Assembly (NCBI GenBank): GCA_963726065.1
Contig: CAVSAU010000011.1
Span: 1 to 64,000, forward strand
Direction: 5' to 3'
From: Neomesorhizobium sp963726065
GTDB lineage: Bacteria; Pseudomonadota; Alphaproteobacteria; Rhizobiales; Rhizobiaceae
Length of the DNA: 64,000 nt
Positions within the stretch are counted from its first letter, which is position 1; each line of letters opens with the position of its first letter. A model generated the notes under the pieces. The model made no database searches, was not told where the DNA came from, and was given only the letters and a program-made list of their open reading frames with translations. Position numbers and translations under genes: made by a program. Of the stretch, positions 43,673 through 52,095 are shown one piece after another.

Positions 43673-46318
43673 ATGGCAACCGAACGATACAATCCCCGCG
43701 CATCCGAACCGAAATGGCAGAAGGCGTGGGACGAGGCAAAGCTCTTCGAGACGAAGAACGACGACCCGCGCCCGAAATACTACGTGCTGGAGATGTTCCC
43801 GTATCCGTCGGGCCGCATTCATATCGGGCATGTGCGCAACTACACGATGGGCGACGTGGTGGCCCGCTGGCGCCGCGCCATGGGCTACAACGTGCTGCAC
43901 CCGATGGGCTGGGACGCTTTCGGCCTGCCGGCTGAAAACGCCGCGCGCGACAACAAGGTCAATCCGCGCGACTGGACCTACGCCAACATCGCCACCATGA
44001 AGGCGCAGCTCAAGACGATGGGCCTGTCGCTCGACTGGGCGCGCGAATTCGCCACCTGCGACCCCAGCTACTACAAGCACCAGCAGAAGATGTTTCTGGA
44101 CTTCTGGCGCGCCGGCCTGGTCGAGCGCAAGTCTGCGAAGGTGAACTGGGATCCGGAAGACATGACCGTGCTCGCCAACGAGCAGGTCATCGACGGCCGC
44201 GGCTGGCGGTCCGGCGCACTGGTCGAACAGCGCGATCTGACGCAATGGTTCTTCAAGATCACATCCATGTCTCAGGACCTGCTCGACAGCCTGGACACGC
44301 TCGACAAATGGCCAGAAAAGGTCCGCGTCATGCAGGCAAACTGGATCGGCCGGTCTGAAGGCCTGCTGATCCGCTGGCGGCTGGCCGAGGCAACCGCGCC
44401 ACAGGGCGAGACGGAGCTCGAAGTCTACACGACGCGTCCAGACACGATCTTCGGCGCATCCTTCATGGCGGTCGCCGCCGATCATCCGCTGGCCAAGAAG
44501 GCGGCGGAGAACAACCCGGCACTGGCGGCGTTCATCGAAGATATCAGCCACATGGGCACGTCGGCCGCAGAACTGGAAACGGCCGAGAAGAAGGGCTTCG
44601 ACACCGGCATCCGCGTCGTTCATCCGTTCGACGACAGCTGGACGCTGCCTGTCTACGTGGCCAATTTCGTGCTGATGGACTACGGCACCGGCGCCATCTT
44701 CGGCTGCCCGTCGGGCGACCAGCGCGACCTCGACTTCGCCAACAAATACGGCCTGTCGGTGGTCCCGGTGGTGATGCCGGAAGGCGGCGACGCCAAGACC
44801 TTCCAGATCATCGACGAGGCCTATGTCGACGACGGCGTGATGATCAATTCGCGCTTCCTCGATGGCATGGCGCCGAAGCGGGCTTTCGACGAGGTGGCGA
44901 CGCGGCTGTCCGGCGTCACCGTCGGCAATCGCCCGCAGGGCGAGCGCAAGGTGCAGTTCCGGCTGCGCGACTGGCTGATCTCGCGCCAGCGCTACTGGGG
45001 CTGCCCGATCCCTGTCATCCATTGTGAAGCCTGCGGCGCGGTGCCAGTGCCGGCCGACCAGCTGCCGGTTGAGCTGCCGGCCGAGGTCAGTTTCGACAAG
45101 CCCGGCAATCCCCTCGACCATCATCCGACGTGGAAGCATGTCGATTGCCCACAATGTGGAAAACCGGCAAAGCGCGACACCGACACGATGGACACGTTCG
45201 TCGATTCGTCCTGGTATTTCGCCCGGTTCACCGATCCGTGGAACCAGGAAAGCCCGACGACGCCGAACTATGCCGACGGACCGAACGGCTGGATGCCGGT
45301 CAACCAGTATATCGGCGGCATTGAGCACGCGATCCTGCACCTGCTCTATTCGCGTTTCTTCACGCGGGCGATGAAGGTCACCGGGCATCTCACCACGGTG
45401 AAGGAGCCGTTCGAAGGCATGTTCACGCAAGGGATGGTCGTCCACGAGACCTATCGCCTCGGCAGCGGCCCGAATGCGCGCTGGGTGCAGCCGGTCGAGG
45501 TGAAGATCGAGGACGTCGACGGCAAGCGCAGCGCCACGCTGATCGCCGATGGCAGCCCGGTCGATATTGGCCCGATCGAGAAGATGTCGAAGTCGAAGAA
45601 GAATGTCGTCGATCCCGACGACATCCTGGCCAGCTACGGCGCCGACACGGCGCGCTGGTTCATGCTGTCGGACTCGCCGCCGGAGCGCGACGTCATCTGG
45701 ACCGAAGCCGGCGTCGAGGGCGCTCATCGCTTCGTGCAGCGCGTCTGGCGTCTGGTTTCCGAAACCGCCCCGGCGCTGCACGGCGTCGCGGCGAAAGCCG
45801 CCAGCGAAGGCGAGGCAGGCGCGCTCTCCAAAGCGGCGCACAAGACGGTCAAGGCAGTCGGCGAGGATATCGGCAGGCTGTCGTTCAACAAGGCCGTCGC
45901 GCGTCTTTACGAGCTGATCAACACCGTCCAGCCGCCTGCTTCTGCGCTCACCGGGGGCAAAGCCAAAGCGGCCGACGCGTCAGCGCTGCGCCAGGCCATC
46001 GAGATGCTGGTCCTGATGATCGCGCCGATGATGCCGCACCTCGCCGAGGAGTGCTGGTCGGCCCTCGGCGGCGAGGGTTTCGTGGCGAATCAGCGCTGGC
46101 CGGAGTTCGATCCGGCGCTGACTGTCGACAACGATGTGATCTACCCCGTGCAGATCAATGGCAAGAAACGGGGCGATTTGACAATTGCCCGCGACGCAGA
46201 CCAAGGTACGGTGGAAAAAGCGGTGCTCGCTCTCGACTTCGTTCAGAAGGCGCTGGACGGCAAGCCTCCGCGCAAGGTGATCGTCGTCCTGCAGAGAATC
46301 GTGAATGTCGTTGCCTGA
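43673..46318 (+). CDS. leuS: Leucyl-tRNA synthetase
   Basis: An 881-aa class I synthetase. HIGH motif in YPSGRIHIGHVRNYTMGD, the editing domain (YTTRPDTIFGASFMAVA with Thr-rich core and the Asp in MDYGTGAIFG), KMSKS in IEKMSKSKKNVVDP and the C-terminal anticodon-binding domain. Length is typical. The ribosome site before the ATG is weak (GGGC). It overlaps lptE by 14 bp. Confidence 0.97.
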   Translation: MATERYNPRASEPKWQKAWDEAKLFETKNDDPRPKYYVLEMFPYPSGRIHIGHVRNYTMGDVVARWRRAMGYNVLHPMGWDAFGLPAENAARDNKVNPRDWTYANIATMKAQLKTMGLSLDWAREFATCDPSYYKHQQKMFLDFWRAGLVERKSAKVNWDPEDMTVLANEQVIDGRGWRSGALVEQRDLTQWFFKITSMSQDLLDSLDTLDKWPEKVRVMQANWIGRSEGLLIRWRLAEATAPQGETELEVYTTRPDTIFGASFMAVAADHPLAKKAAENNPALAAFIEDISHMGTSAAELETAEKKGFDTGIRVVHPFDDSWTLPVYVANFVLMDYGTGAIFGCPSGDQRDLDFANKYGLSVVPVVMPEGGDAKTFQIIDEAYVDDGVMINSRFLDGMAPKRAFDEVATRLSGVTVGNRPQGERKVQFRLRDWLISRQRYWGCPIPVIHCEACGAVPVPADQLPVELPAEVSFDKPGNPLDHHPTWKHVDCPQCGKPAKRDTDTMDTFVDSSWYFARFTDPWNQESPTTPNYADGPNGWMPVNQYIGGIEHAILHLLYSRFFTRAMKVTGHLTTVKEPFEGMFTQGMVVHETYRLGSGPNARWVQPVEVKIEDVDGKRSATLIADGSPVDIGPIEKMSKSKKNVVDPDDILASYGADTARWFMLSDSPPERDVIWTEAGVEGAHRFVQRVWRLVSETAPALHGVAAKAASEGEAGALSKAAHKTVKAVGEDIGRLSFNKAVARLYELINTVQPPASALTGGKAKAADASALRQAIEMLVLMIAPMMPHLAEECWSALGGEGFVANQRWPEFDPALTVDNDVIYPVQINGKKRGDLTIARDADQGTVEKAVLALDFVQKALDGKPPRKVIVVLQRIVNVVA

Positions 46319-46859
46319 GCGGAAATTCCATCCCGTGAACCGTTTCCTCCGGCCCTTGCTGATTTCCTGCCTGGTGCTGGCGTCTGCCTGCACCGTGCGG
46401 CCGATGTATGCTCCGGCATCCTCCACGGCGCCCGGTGCTGCCACCACTGCGGCGCTGTCGTCGATCGCCATCAAGCCGGCGGTGACCCGCTACGGCCAGG
46501 AAGTCCGCAATCACCTGATCTTCCTGTTCAATGGCGGCAAAGGCCAGCCGACTAACCCGGTCTATTCGCTCGATCTCGGCGTTACCGCGATCAACGAAGC
46601 GTCGGCCATCATCCAGGTCGGCGACGAAGACGAGCCGACAGCCGGCACCGTGACGGTCTTCTCGAGCTATACGCTCAGCAAGGGCGGCACGCAGGTGGCG
46701 GCCGGCAGGCGGCAGGTCTCGTCCCCCTACGATGCGCCGCGCCAGGAATTCGCCAATCTCCGGGCGGTGCGCGACGCCGAGAACCGTGCGGCGCGGGAAC
46801 TTGCCGAACTTCTGCGTCTTGCCATCGCCCAGGATATCGAAAGGCTGGCAGGCAGGTAG
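46305..46859 (+). CDS. lptE: LPS-assembly lipoprotein LptE
   Basis: A 184-aa outer-membrane lipoprotein that plugs the LptD barrel and helps deliver lipopolysaccharide to the surface. The signal ends in a lipobox, LVLASAC, followed by TVRPMYAP, the family's usual start after Cys. The gene overlaps leuS by 14 bp, the conserved rhizobial leuS-lptE order. In many relatives holA follows; here an acyltransferase does. Confidence 0.88.
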   Translation: MSLPERKFHPVNRFLRPLLISCLVLASACTVRPMYAPASSTAPGAATTAALSSIAIKPAVTRYGQEVRNHLIFLFNGGKGQPTNPVYSLDLGVTAINEASAIIQVGDEDEPTAGTVTVFSSYTLSKGGTQVAAGRRQVSSPYDAPRQEFANLRAVRDAENRAARELAELLRLAIAQDIERLAGR

Positions 46860-46960
46860 CGCCGTAAAAGGAACGAGGTTCGCGGCGGTTTCGTTGTACG
46901 CTCTCGTGTCATTACTGCGTCACAGGTTTCGGCCACACAGCGCCTAACGGAGTGGAACCC

Positions 46961-47896
46961 ATGGATTCTCGGACGACGCTGTCCAGCTTCACGGAAACTC
47001 TCGGCGCGCGGTGGTTTCGCGGCGTGAGCGTCGATGCCAATTCCCACATCATCGACCAGATGATCGCCGAACGCTCCATTGAGCTGTCGCGTCACCCGTT
47101 GTGGCCGGTCATGCGGCCGCTTTTGCTGCGTTTCCTCCACTACCGCCAGGCGGTCGAAATGGCCGACGACATCGCAGAAATGTCGGGCTGGGACGCGATG
47201 TCCTATCTCTCCGCGCTGCTATCGCTCGACGTTACCGTTCACGGCATCGAAAACCTGCCCGAAAAGACCGGGTTCATCCTGGCGCCAAGTCATCCGACCG
47301 GTATCGCCGACGGCGTTGCGGTGTTCGACATGCTGAAGAATGTGCGCCCCGACATGGCGATCTTCGCCAACCGCGACGCACAGCGGGTGGCGCCGCGCTT
47401 TGCCGACCTCATCATTCCCGTCGAATGGCGGCAGCGCGAGAAATCGCATGCCAAGAGCCGCGAGACGCTGGAGCTGGTGGCGCGCGCTTTCCACGCCGGC
47501 AAAGCGATCGTCCTGTTTCCGTCCGGTCGCATCGCCTATTGGCACGAAGGCGTCCTCACCGAGCGGCCGTGGCAGACTTCGCTGGTGTCACTGGCGCGGC
47601 GCTATCGCTATCCGGTGGTGCCGGCCCGCATCACCGCGCGCAACTCCGGGCTTTTCTATTTCCTGTCGAAATATTCGACCGAACTGCGCGACATGACGGT
47701 GTTCCACGAACTCCTGAACAAAAAAGGCCGAGCCTTCTCGATCACTATCGGAAAGCCTATTGCCGCGGAAGCGCTGGACGGCGAACCGGCCGACGTCACC
47801 GCTCGCCTGCAGCAGCACACCGTGGAGGGGCTCGCGGGCAATCCCGATTCGACATTCGTCCCGGAGGCGATCCCGGTCGAGCGTTCGCTGCCCTAA
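46961..47896 (+). CDS. PlsC-like acyltransferase
   Basis: A 311-aa glycerolipid-type acyltransferase. The HX(4-5)D catalytic site is APSHPTGIADG, and the substrate block FPSGRIAYWHEGVLTERPW replaces the usual EGTR. A conserved VPARITARNSGLFYFL segment follows. It could acylate lysophosphatidate, ornithine lipids or another membrane lipid; no partner gene narrows it. ACGGAG lies 8 nt before the ATG at 46961. Confidence 0.82.
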   Translation: MDSRTTLSSFTETLGARWFRGVSVDANSHIIDQMIAERSIELSRHPLWPVMRPLLLRFLHYRQAVEMADDIAEMSGWDAMSYLSALLSLDVTVHGIENLPEKTGFILAPSHPTGIADGVAVFDMLKNVRPDMAIFANRDAQRVAPRFADLIIPVEWRQREKSHAKSRETLELVARAFHAGKAIVLFPSGRIAYWHEGVLTERPWQTSLVSLARRYRYPVVPARITARNSGLFYFLSKYSTELRDMTVFHELLNKKGRAFSITIGKPIAAEALDGEPADVTARLQQHTVEGLAGNPDSTFVPEAIPVERSLP

Positions 47897-47995
47897 GAGC
47901 ATTTGCAGCCAAATGGAATCGTTGGGAGCCGCATAAATACGGCAAAACAAATAGTTAGAGCGAGCTAGCGGTTCTGAGAGAACGCAACCGCTATA
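47895..47995. repeat. Palindromic intergenic repeat, copy B
   Basis: It shares the GGAATCGTT core with the head of the 7384 element. TAGCGGTT (47966-47973) pairs with AACCGCTA (47986-47993). It fills the gap between the acyltransferase and the convergent small gene and may act as a terminator. Confidence 0.5.
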
Positions 47996-48009
47996 GCGGG
48001 CGAGCTCAT

Positions 48010-48207
48010 TTACCGCCTGGCCAATCGTTTGCCGGGGAAGCTGACGACATTGCCGGCCACGGCCGGCTGGCTGTGTTCGGCGGTTAGCGCTGCCTCGATC
48101 AGCATGTCGAGCGCTTCGCGCAGTTTGACGGACTTTTCGTCGTCGCCAATGAGCATCTCTTGAGCGCGCTCAAGCAAGGCGCGGGCAGCGGCAAAATTCG
48201 ATTGCAT
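48010..48207 (-). CDS. Conserved small hypothetical protein
   Basis: A 65-aa, mainly helical, mildly acidic protein. GAGGAG lies 5 nt before the ATG, good support for translation. The helix FAAARALLERAQEML and EALDMLIEAALTAEH have heptad-like spacing, so it may dimerise. The basic tail FPGKRLARR ends it. No family name recognised. Confidence 0.72.
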   Translation of the reverse strand: MQSNFAAARALLERAQEMLIGDDEKSVKLREALDMLIEAALTAEHSQPAVAGNVVSFPGKRLARR

Positions 48208-48457
48208 CGTGACTCCTCAAGCAAGCTGCCCCCAGCCGTCGCCTGAATATCCCTTAGCGCCTTATCCCGTAGCGCCGGGCGATGGTAGCGCCGCCCGCCC
48301 GCATGGTTGATGGGTGCTCAAGAGGCAGCCGGGGGTTCGACGAAAATTTTCATCGAAGTTTATTGGCTGGCGCGTTGGATGGAGGGGACAGGCTTTGCGC
48401 AGCGCCGCCGGCGCGGTAACCTGCCTTTAAGCGCTGGGATCCGGGTGCGAGGGCGAT

Positions 48458-49027
48458 ATGAGCAGATTATGTCGGCAAGCGTTGGTCGCTGGGCTTCTCT
48501 GTGTGGCGGTGCCCGCTCCGGTGGTGGCCCAACCGGTGGAGCCGGGCAAGGAGGGCGAGCTGGCGAACATCCTGCCGCCCGAAGTGGGGCGGCGCGTGTG
48601 TTATTCCAGGCGCTACGATGCCGCGCACCTCAATTCGCATCCGAAGCAAAAAGTAACCGAGATCCAATTCCGCCTTGCCTACTATCGCCACGACCCCGAC
48701 GAAAACACGCCGGAAGGCCAACGCAACTATTATTTCGAGGTGCTGGCGCGGTTGCGCGGCCAGGGCAAGCAGCTGACCTCCATCGGCGAATGCACGCTCT
48801 ACGGCGGCAAGATCTCCTGCGGTGTCGACTGCGACGGCGGCGGCTTTGTGCTGACCAACCGCCCGCCGGACAAGGTCCTGCTCGGCCTCAGCGAAAATGG
48901 CCGCTTGAGAATGACGGATGGCTGCGACGAGGAGGATTCAATCGACCTCGAAGCCGGCGCCGACGATCGCGAATTCCTGCTCACCAGGACAGACGATGCA
49001 TCCTGCCCCGCCTATGAGGATTGGTAG
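48458..49027 (+). CDS. Exported hypothetical protein
   Basis: A 189-aa protein with a signal peptide (ALVAGLLCVAVPAPVVAQ). The mature part has six Cys (in RRVCYSRR, IGECTLYGG, KISCGVDCDGGG, TDGCDEED and ASCPAYED), which may form disulphides in the periplasm, and many acidic residues near the end. GAGGG precedes the ATG closely. Family unknown to me; it reads like a rhizobial-specific secreted protein. Confidence 0.78.
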   Translation: MSRLCRQALVAGLLCVAVPAPVVAQPVEPGKEGELANILPPEVGRRVCYSRRYDAAHLNSHPKQKVTEIQFRLAYYRHDPDENTPEGQRNYYFEVLARLRGQGKQLTSIGECTLYGGKISCGVDCDGGGFVLTNRPPDKVLLGLSENGRLRMTDGCDEEDSIDLEAGADDREFLLTRTDDASCPAYEDW

Positions 49028-49063
49028 TCCTCCCGGTCGGACTTCGCTCTTGCGCATGTTTCC

Positions 49064-49873
49064 TCAAACAATCTCGACCGACAATCCCGGCAGGTCGAAA
49101 CCATTGAGCGTCGTTGACCAGCGTTCGCCCGGCGCGATCGGAAAGGCGCGCGTCAGCGTGCCGGTCGTGATCACCTCGCCTTTGCGAAGCGACAGATTGA
49201 AACTATCCGCAGCTAGCACGCCCACCAGATGGCCGAGCGCCTGGATGGGACCATCGAGCACGTTGGCGCCACGACCATTGTCAACGGTCTCGCCATTGCG
49301 CGAGAGTGCGACCGTGAGACCGGACAATGCGACAGCCAGTCCTGCATGGTCGTTGACCTGGAGTTTCGGCCCGACGAACAGCGCGCCATGCAGGCCGCCA
49401 TCGGCGATGCAGTCGGCGACCCCAAAGCGCCAGCCGGGATAGATGGACTGCACGACCTCGAAGCCGTGCGCCACCCACTCGACCGATTTCGCCAGTTCCG
49501 GCAAGGTCGTTTCGGGTTCGATGTCGCGACCGAGGCCAAGTACGATCTCCGGTTCGATGCGCGGTTCCGGCAGATGCGAGGCTTTTATGGTGCTTCCCGA
49601 ATGGATGTCGTGCAGCGTTGTCTCGTAGACGTAACCCCACAGCGGCCGGTCGACGGCATATTCGGTCCAGATGTTTCGGTTGGTGAAGCCGATCTTGCGA
49701 CCGACGGGTTTTTCGCCGCGAGCAATGCGCATGTTGCGCAGTGCCGTGGCTACCCTGTAGGCGTCGTCACTGCCGAAGTGGTCGAACCGCGCCGTAAACG
49801 GTTCGACCTGGCGTTTCGAATCAAGGGTGGCGAGGACTTCAGAGGCGATCGCCTCGATGCCGGGCGCCGCCAT
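49064..49873 (-). CDS. Fumarylacetoacetate-hydrolase-family protein (2-oxopent-4-enoate hydratase-like)
   Basis: A 269-aa enzyme resembling MhpD/HpaH 2-keto-4-pentenoate hydratases. GRKIGFTNRNIW, LPEPRIEPEIVLGLGRDI (Glu metal ligands) and VEWVAHGFEVVQSIYPGWRF are seen. Such enzymes hydrate enol acids from aromatic catabolism or decarboxylate oxaloacetate-like acids. The ATG at 49873 lies 5 bp after the aldolase stop, so the genes are probably cotranscribed. A longer upstream frame reads through the aldolase and is rejected. Confidence 0.85.
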   Translation of the reverse strand: MAAPGIEAIASEVLATLDSKRQVEPFTARFDHFGSDDAYRVATALRNMRIARGEKPVGRKIGFTNRNIWTEYAVDRPLWGYVYETTLHDIHSGSTIKASHLPEPRIEPEIVLGLGRDIEPETTLPELAKSVEWVAHGFEVVQSIYPGWRFGVADCIADGGLHGALFVGPKLQVNDHAGLAVALSGLTVALSRNGETVDNGRGANVLDGPIQALGHLVGVLAADSFNLSLRKGEVITTGTLTRAFPIAPGERWSTTLNGFDLPGLSVEIV

Positions 49874-49878
49874 CGGGA

Positions 49879-50535
49879 TCAGCCGATCTTCTGGCCGGTC
49901 TTGGCCCAGTCGGCGAGAAACGCTTCCAGACCCTTGTCGGTCAGCGGGTGTTTGACCAGCGCCTTCAGCGTCGCCGGCGGAGCGGTAATGACGTCGGCGC
50001 CGATCAGCGCCGCCTGCTTGACGTGATTCACCGTGCGCACCGAGGCGGTCAGGATCTCGGTCTTGAAATCGTAGTTGTCGTAGATGGTGCGGATTTCCGA
50101 GATCAGCTCCATGCCGTCCGCGCCGGTATCGTCGATGCGCCCGACGAAGGGCGAGATGAAGGATGCGCCGGCCTTGGCGGCAAGCAGCGCCTGGTTGGCC
50201 GAAAAGCACAGCGTGACGTTGACCATGCGGTTCATCTCGGTGCGGATCGTCTTGCAGGCCCTTAGTCCGTCCAGCGTCAGCGGCACCTTGATGCAGACAT
50301 TGCTGGCGATCTTTGCCAGCACTTCGGCTTCGGCCATCATGTCCTTGTATTCGGTCGCCACCACCTCGGCCGAAACCGGCCCCTCGACGATGTCGCAGAT
50401 CTGCTTCGTCACATCGGCGATCTTGCCGCCGGATTTGAGGATCAGCGAAGGGTTGGTGGTGACGCCGTCGAGCAGCCCGAGATCGTTGAGCTCCTTGATT
50501 TCCTTAATGTCGGCCGTGTCGACGAAAAATTTCAT
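49879..50535 (-). CDS. fsa: Transaldolase-like fructose-6-phosphate aldolase (TalC type)
   Basis: A 218-aa short transaldolase, class I aldolase with a Schiff-base Lys in NVCIKVPLTLDGL. MKFFVDTADIKEIKEL and GVTTNPSLILKSG are the family N-terminus; ISPFVGRIDDTGADG and ADVITAPPATLKAL follow. Members act either as transaldolases or as fructose-6-phosphate aldolases; the residue choice cannot be settled by eye. GGAG lies 8 nt before the ATG at 50535. An IS110 element now lies upstream, separating it from priA. Confidence 0.93.
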   Translation of the reverse strand: MKFFVDTADIKEIKELNDLGLLDGVTTNPSLILKSGGKIADVTKQICDIVEGPVSAEVVATEYKDMMAEAEVLAKIASNVCIKVPLTLDGLRACKTIRTEMNRMVNVTLCFSANQALLAAKAGASFISPFVGRIDDTGADGMELISEIRTIYDNYDFKTEILTASVRTVNHVKQAALIGADVITAPPATLKALVKHPLTDKGLEAFLADWAKTGQKIG

Positions 50536-50807
50536 GGCTGTCTCCAATGAAAGAACTCAAGGGCCAGAACGCCTGTTTCGCGCGGCTTTTTCTTGGGTTC
50601 GGGGTTGCGTTTTGACCGGCGTCTCGGCCGATCGGTTAAGTCCTCTCAGTTCGAAGGACGGACACCCCGTCTCTTCGGTCTTGAACCATTCTCCAATCCG
50701 TGACCCTGATGCCGCTTCGGCTTCGGTCACATAGTGGCGTTCGGCTCCCGGCTTCCCATTCTCCTTCAGGAGCGCAGCCCAGACTTGCCGGGCTCGCTCG
50801 CCAGCCA

Positions 50808-51876
50808 TCAGGACAGCCGGGATATCGTCGACGATGCGTCTTCCGCGCCATTTGCGCCGCGCCATTCGTAGCAGCGCTGGTCACGCAGGATCTGAAAGGC
50901 GATCGTCAGAAGTCTGCGCGCGATCGCGACGCGCGCCTTGTTCACTCCTTTGAGCTTCAGATGCTCGTACTGGGCTCGAAGCTGCGGGTCCGTGGCAACG
51001 GCCGGCGCGACGGCTTCCACGAAAGCCCAGCGCAGCCACTTATTGCCCTGCTTGATGATCTTGCCCTGATACGTCTTGCCGCCGAAGGAATAGGTAGAGG
51101 GGACCAGGCCGGCATAGGCGGTCAGCTTCTTGCGAGCGGAAGCGGCTGATATCGTCGATCTCGGCGTCGATCAGCCGGGCGAAGAACTCCCCGATGCCGG
51201 GGATGGTCTTCAACAGCTTCACGTTGCCGTTGGTCTTCGTCATCGCCCGGATCGTTGCTTCCGACTGCCTGATCCGGCTGTCGATGTCGCCGATGAACTC
51301 CAGCCCACGATCGATCTGGATGCGGTCGATGTCCGAGACATGAAGAGCGTCGAGCTGCTGGCGACCGGCCTTGCCGAACAAGTCGCCCAGCTTCTTCAAC
51401 TGTGCAGTCTGCTCGGGATAGCGGTCGAACACCGTCACGATCCGGTTCTTCACCATCGTGCGCAGCCGCACGTAGAACATCCGCTCGCGTAGCGCGATAC
51501 GCAGCTCTCGCGCCTTCTCTCCGGGAGCCCACGCCTCGGGCACGAGATCGGCCCGAAGAAGATGCGCCAGAACCGTTGCGTCGATCTTGTCCGTCTTGAT
51601 CTTGGCGTCGCCGATCGCCTTCACCTTCAAGGGATGCGCCAGCACGACATCGTCGCAGATGTCGTCCAGCCAGTCGTACATCACCATCCAGTTGCGAGTG
51701 GCCTCTACGACTGCGTGCGAGTTATCCCGATAGTGCTCCAGGAACGAGCCGAGCGACTGGCGGTCGTTCTTCACGCGACCAGATCGCAGCGTCTTGCCGG
51801 CCGAGTCCTGCACGACCAGGTAACTGTAGCTTTTGTGGTAATCGACACCAAAGTGATAATCATAGGATGCAGTCAT
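50808..51876 (-). pseudogene. IS110-family transposase, frameshifted
   Basis: The N-terminal DEDD RuvC-like domain is intact (FGVDYHKSYSYLVVQ, AVVEATRNWMV, KTDKIDATVLAHLLRA) from the ATG at 51876. The frame breaks near 51131-51136, where FRS should run into KKLTAYAGLVPSTYS; the C-terminal domain (YQGKIIKQGNKWLRWAFVEAV, then KLKGVNKARVAIARRLL) continues in another frame to 50808. No inverted repeats are expected for this family. The element lies between the aldolase and priA. Confidence 0.85.
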
Positions 51877-52095
51877 GCTTTGCCTTCCTTCCATGAGTTC
51901 TTCCAAACCCAGGAAAGGTAAGCCAAACGGCGCAAAGCGTGACTGTCCCAAGACCATCTGCATCTCAGCGATCCGTTCTCTCGGTGGGTGCGGCCTCTTT
52001 CATGCCACCTTCTCCTTCGCGATTTTCCGGGCAGGCTGGAAACCGCCCCTGTTCGGCCTTTGCTCTAGACGAAGTTCGGGGCAAGGTCACGCCCG
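51877..52095. other. Non-coding end of IS110 and priA promoter region
   Basis: This 219-bp stretch upstream of the transposase start is where IS110-group elements encode their bridge RNA, and it also precedes priA. I could not fold or delimit it by eye, and the IS boundary is unknown. Confidence 0.35.

Noticed and set aside
43580..45841. A 753-codon open frame opposite leuS
   Set aside because: It is the high-GC antisense shadow of leuS; the product is His/Arg/Asp-rich without domains.
50557..50865. A 102-codon minus-strand frame between fsa and the IS110 transposase
   Set aside because: No ribosome site, overlaps the transposase tail and shows no domain; could be flanking debris.
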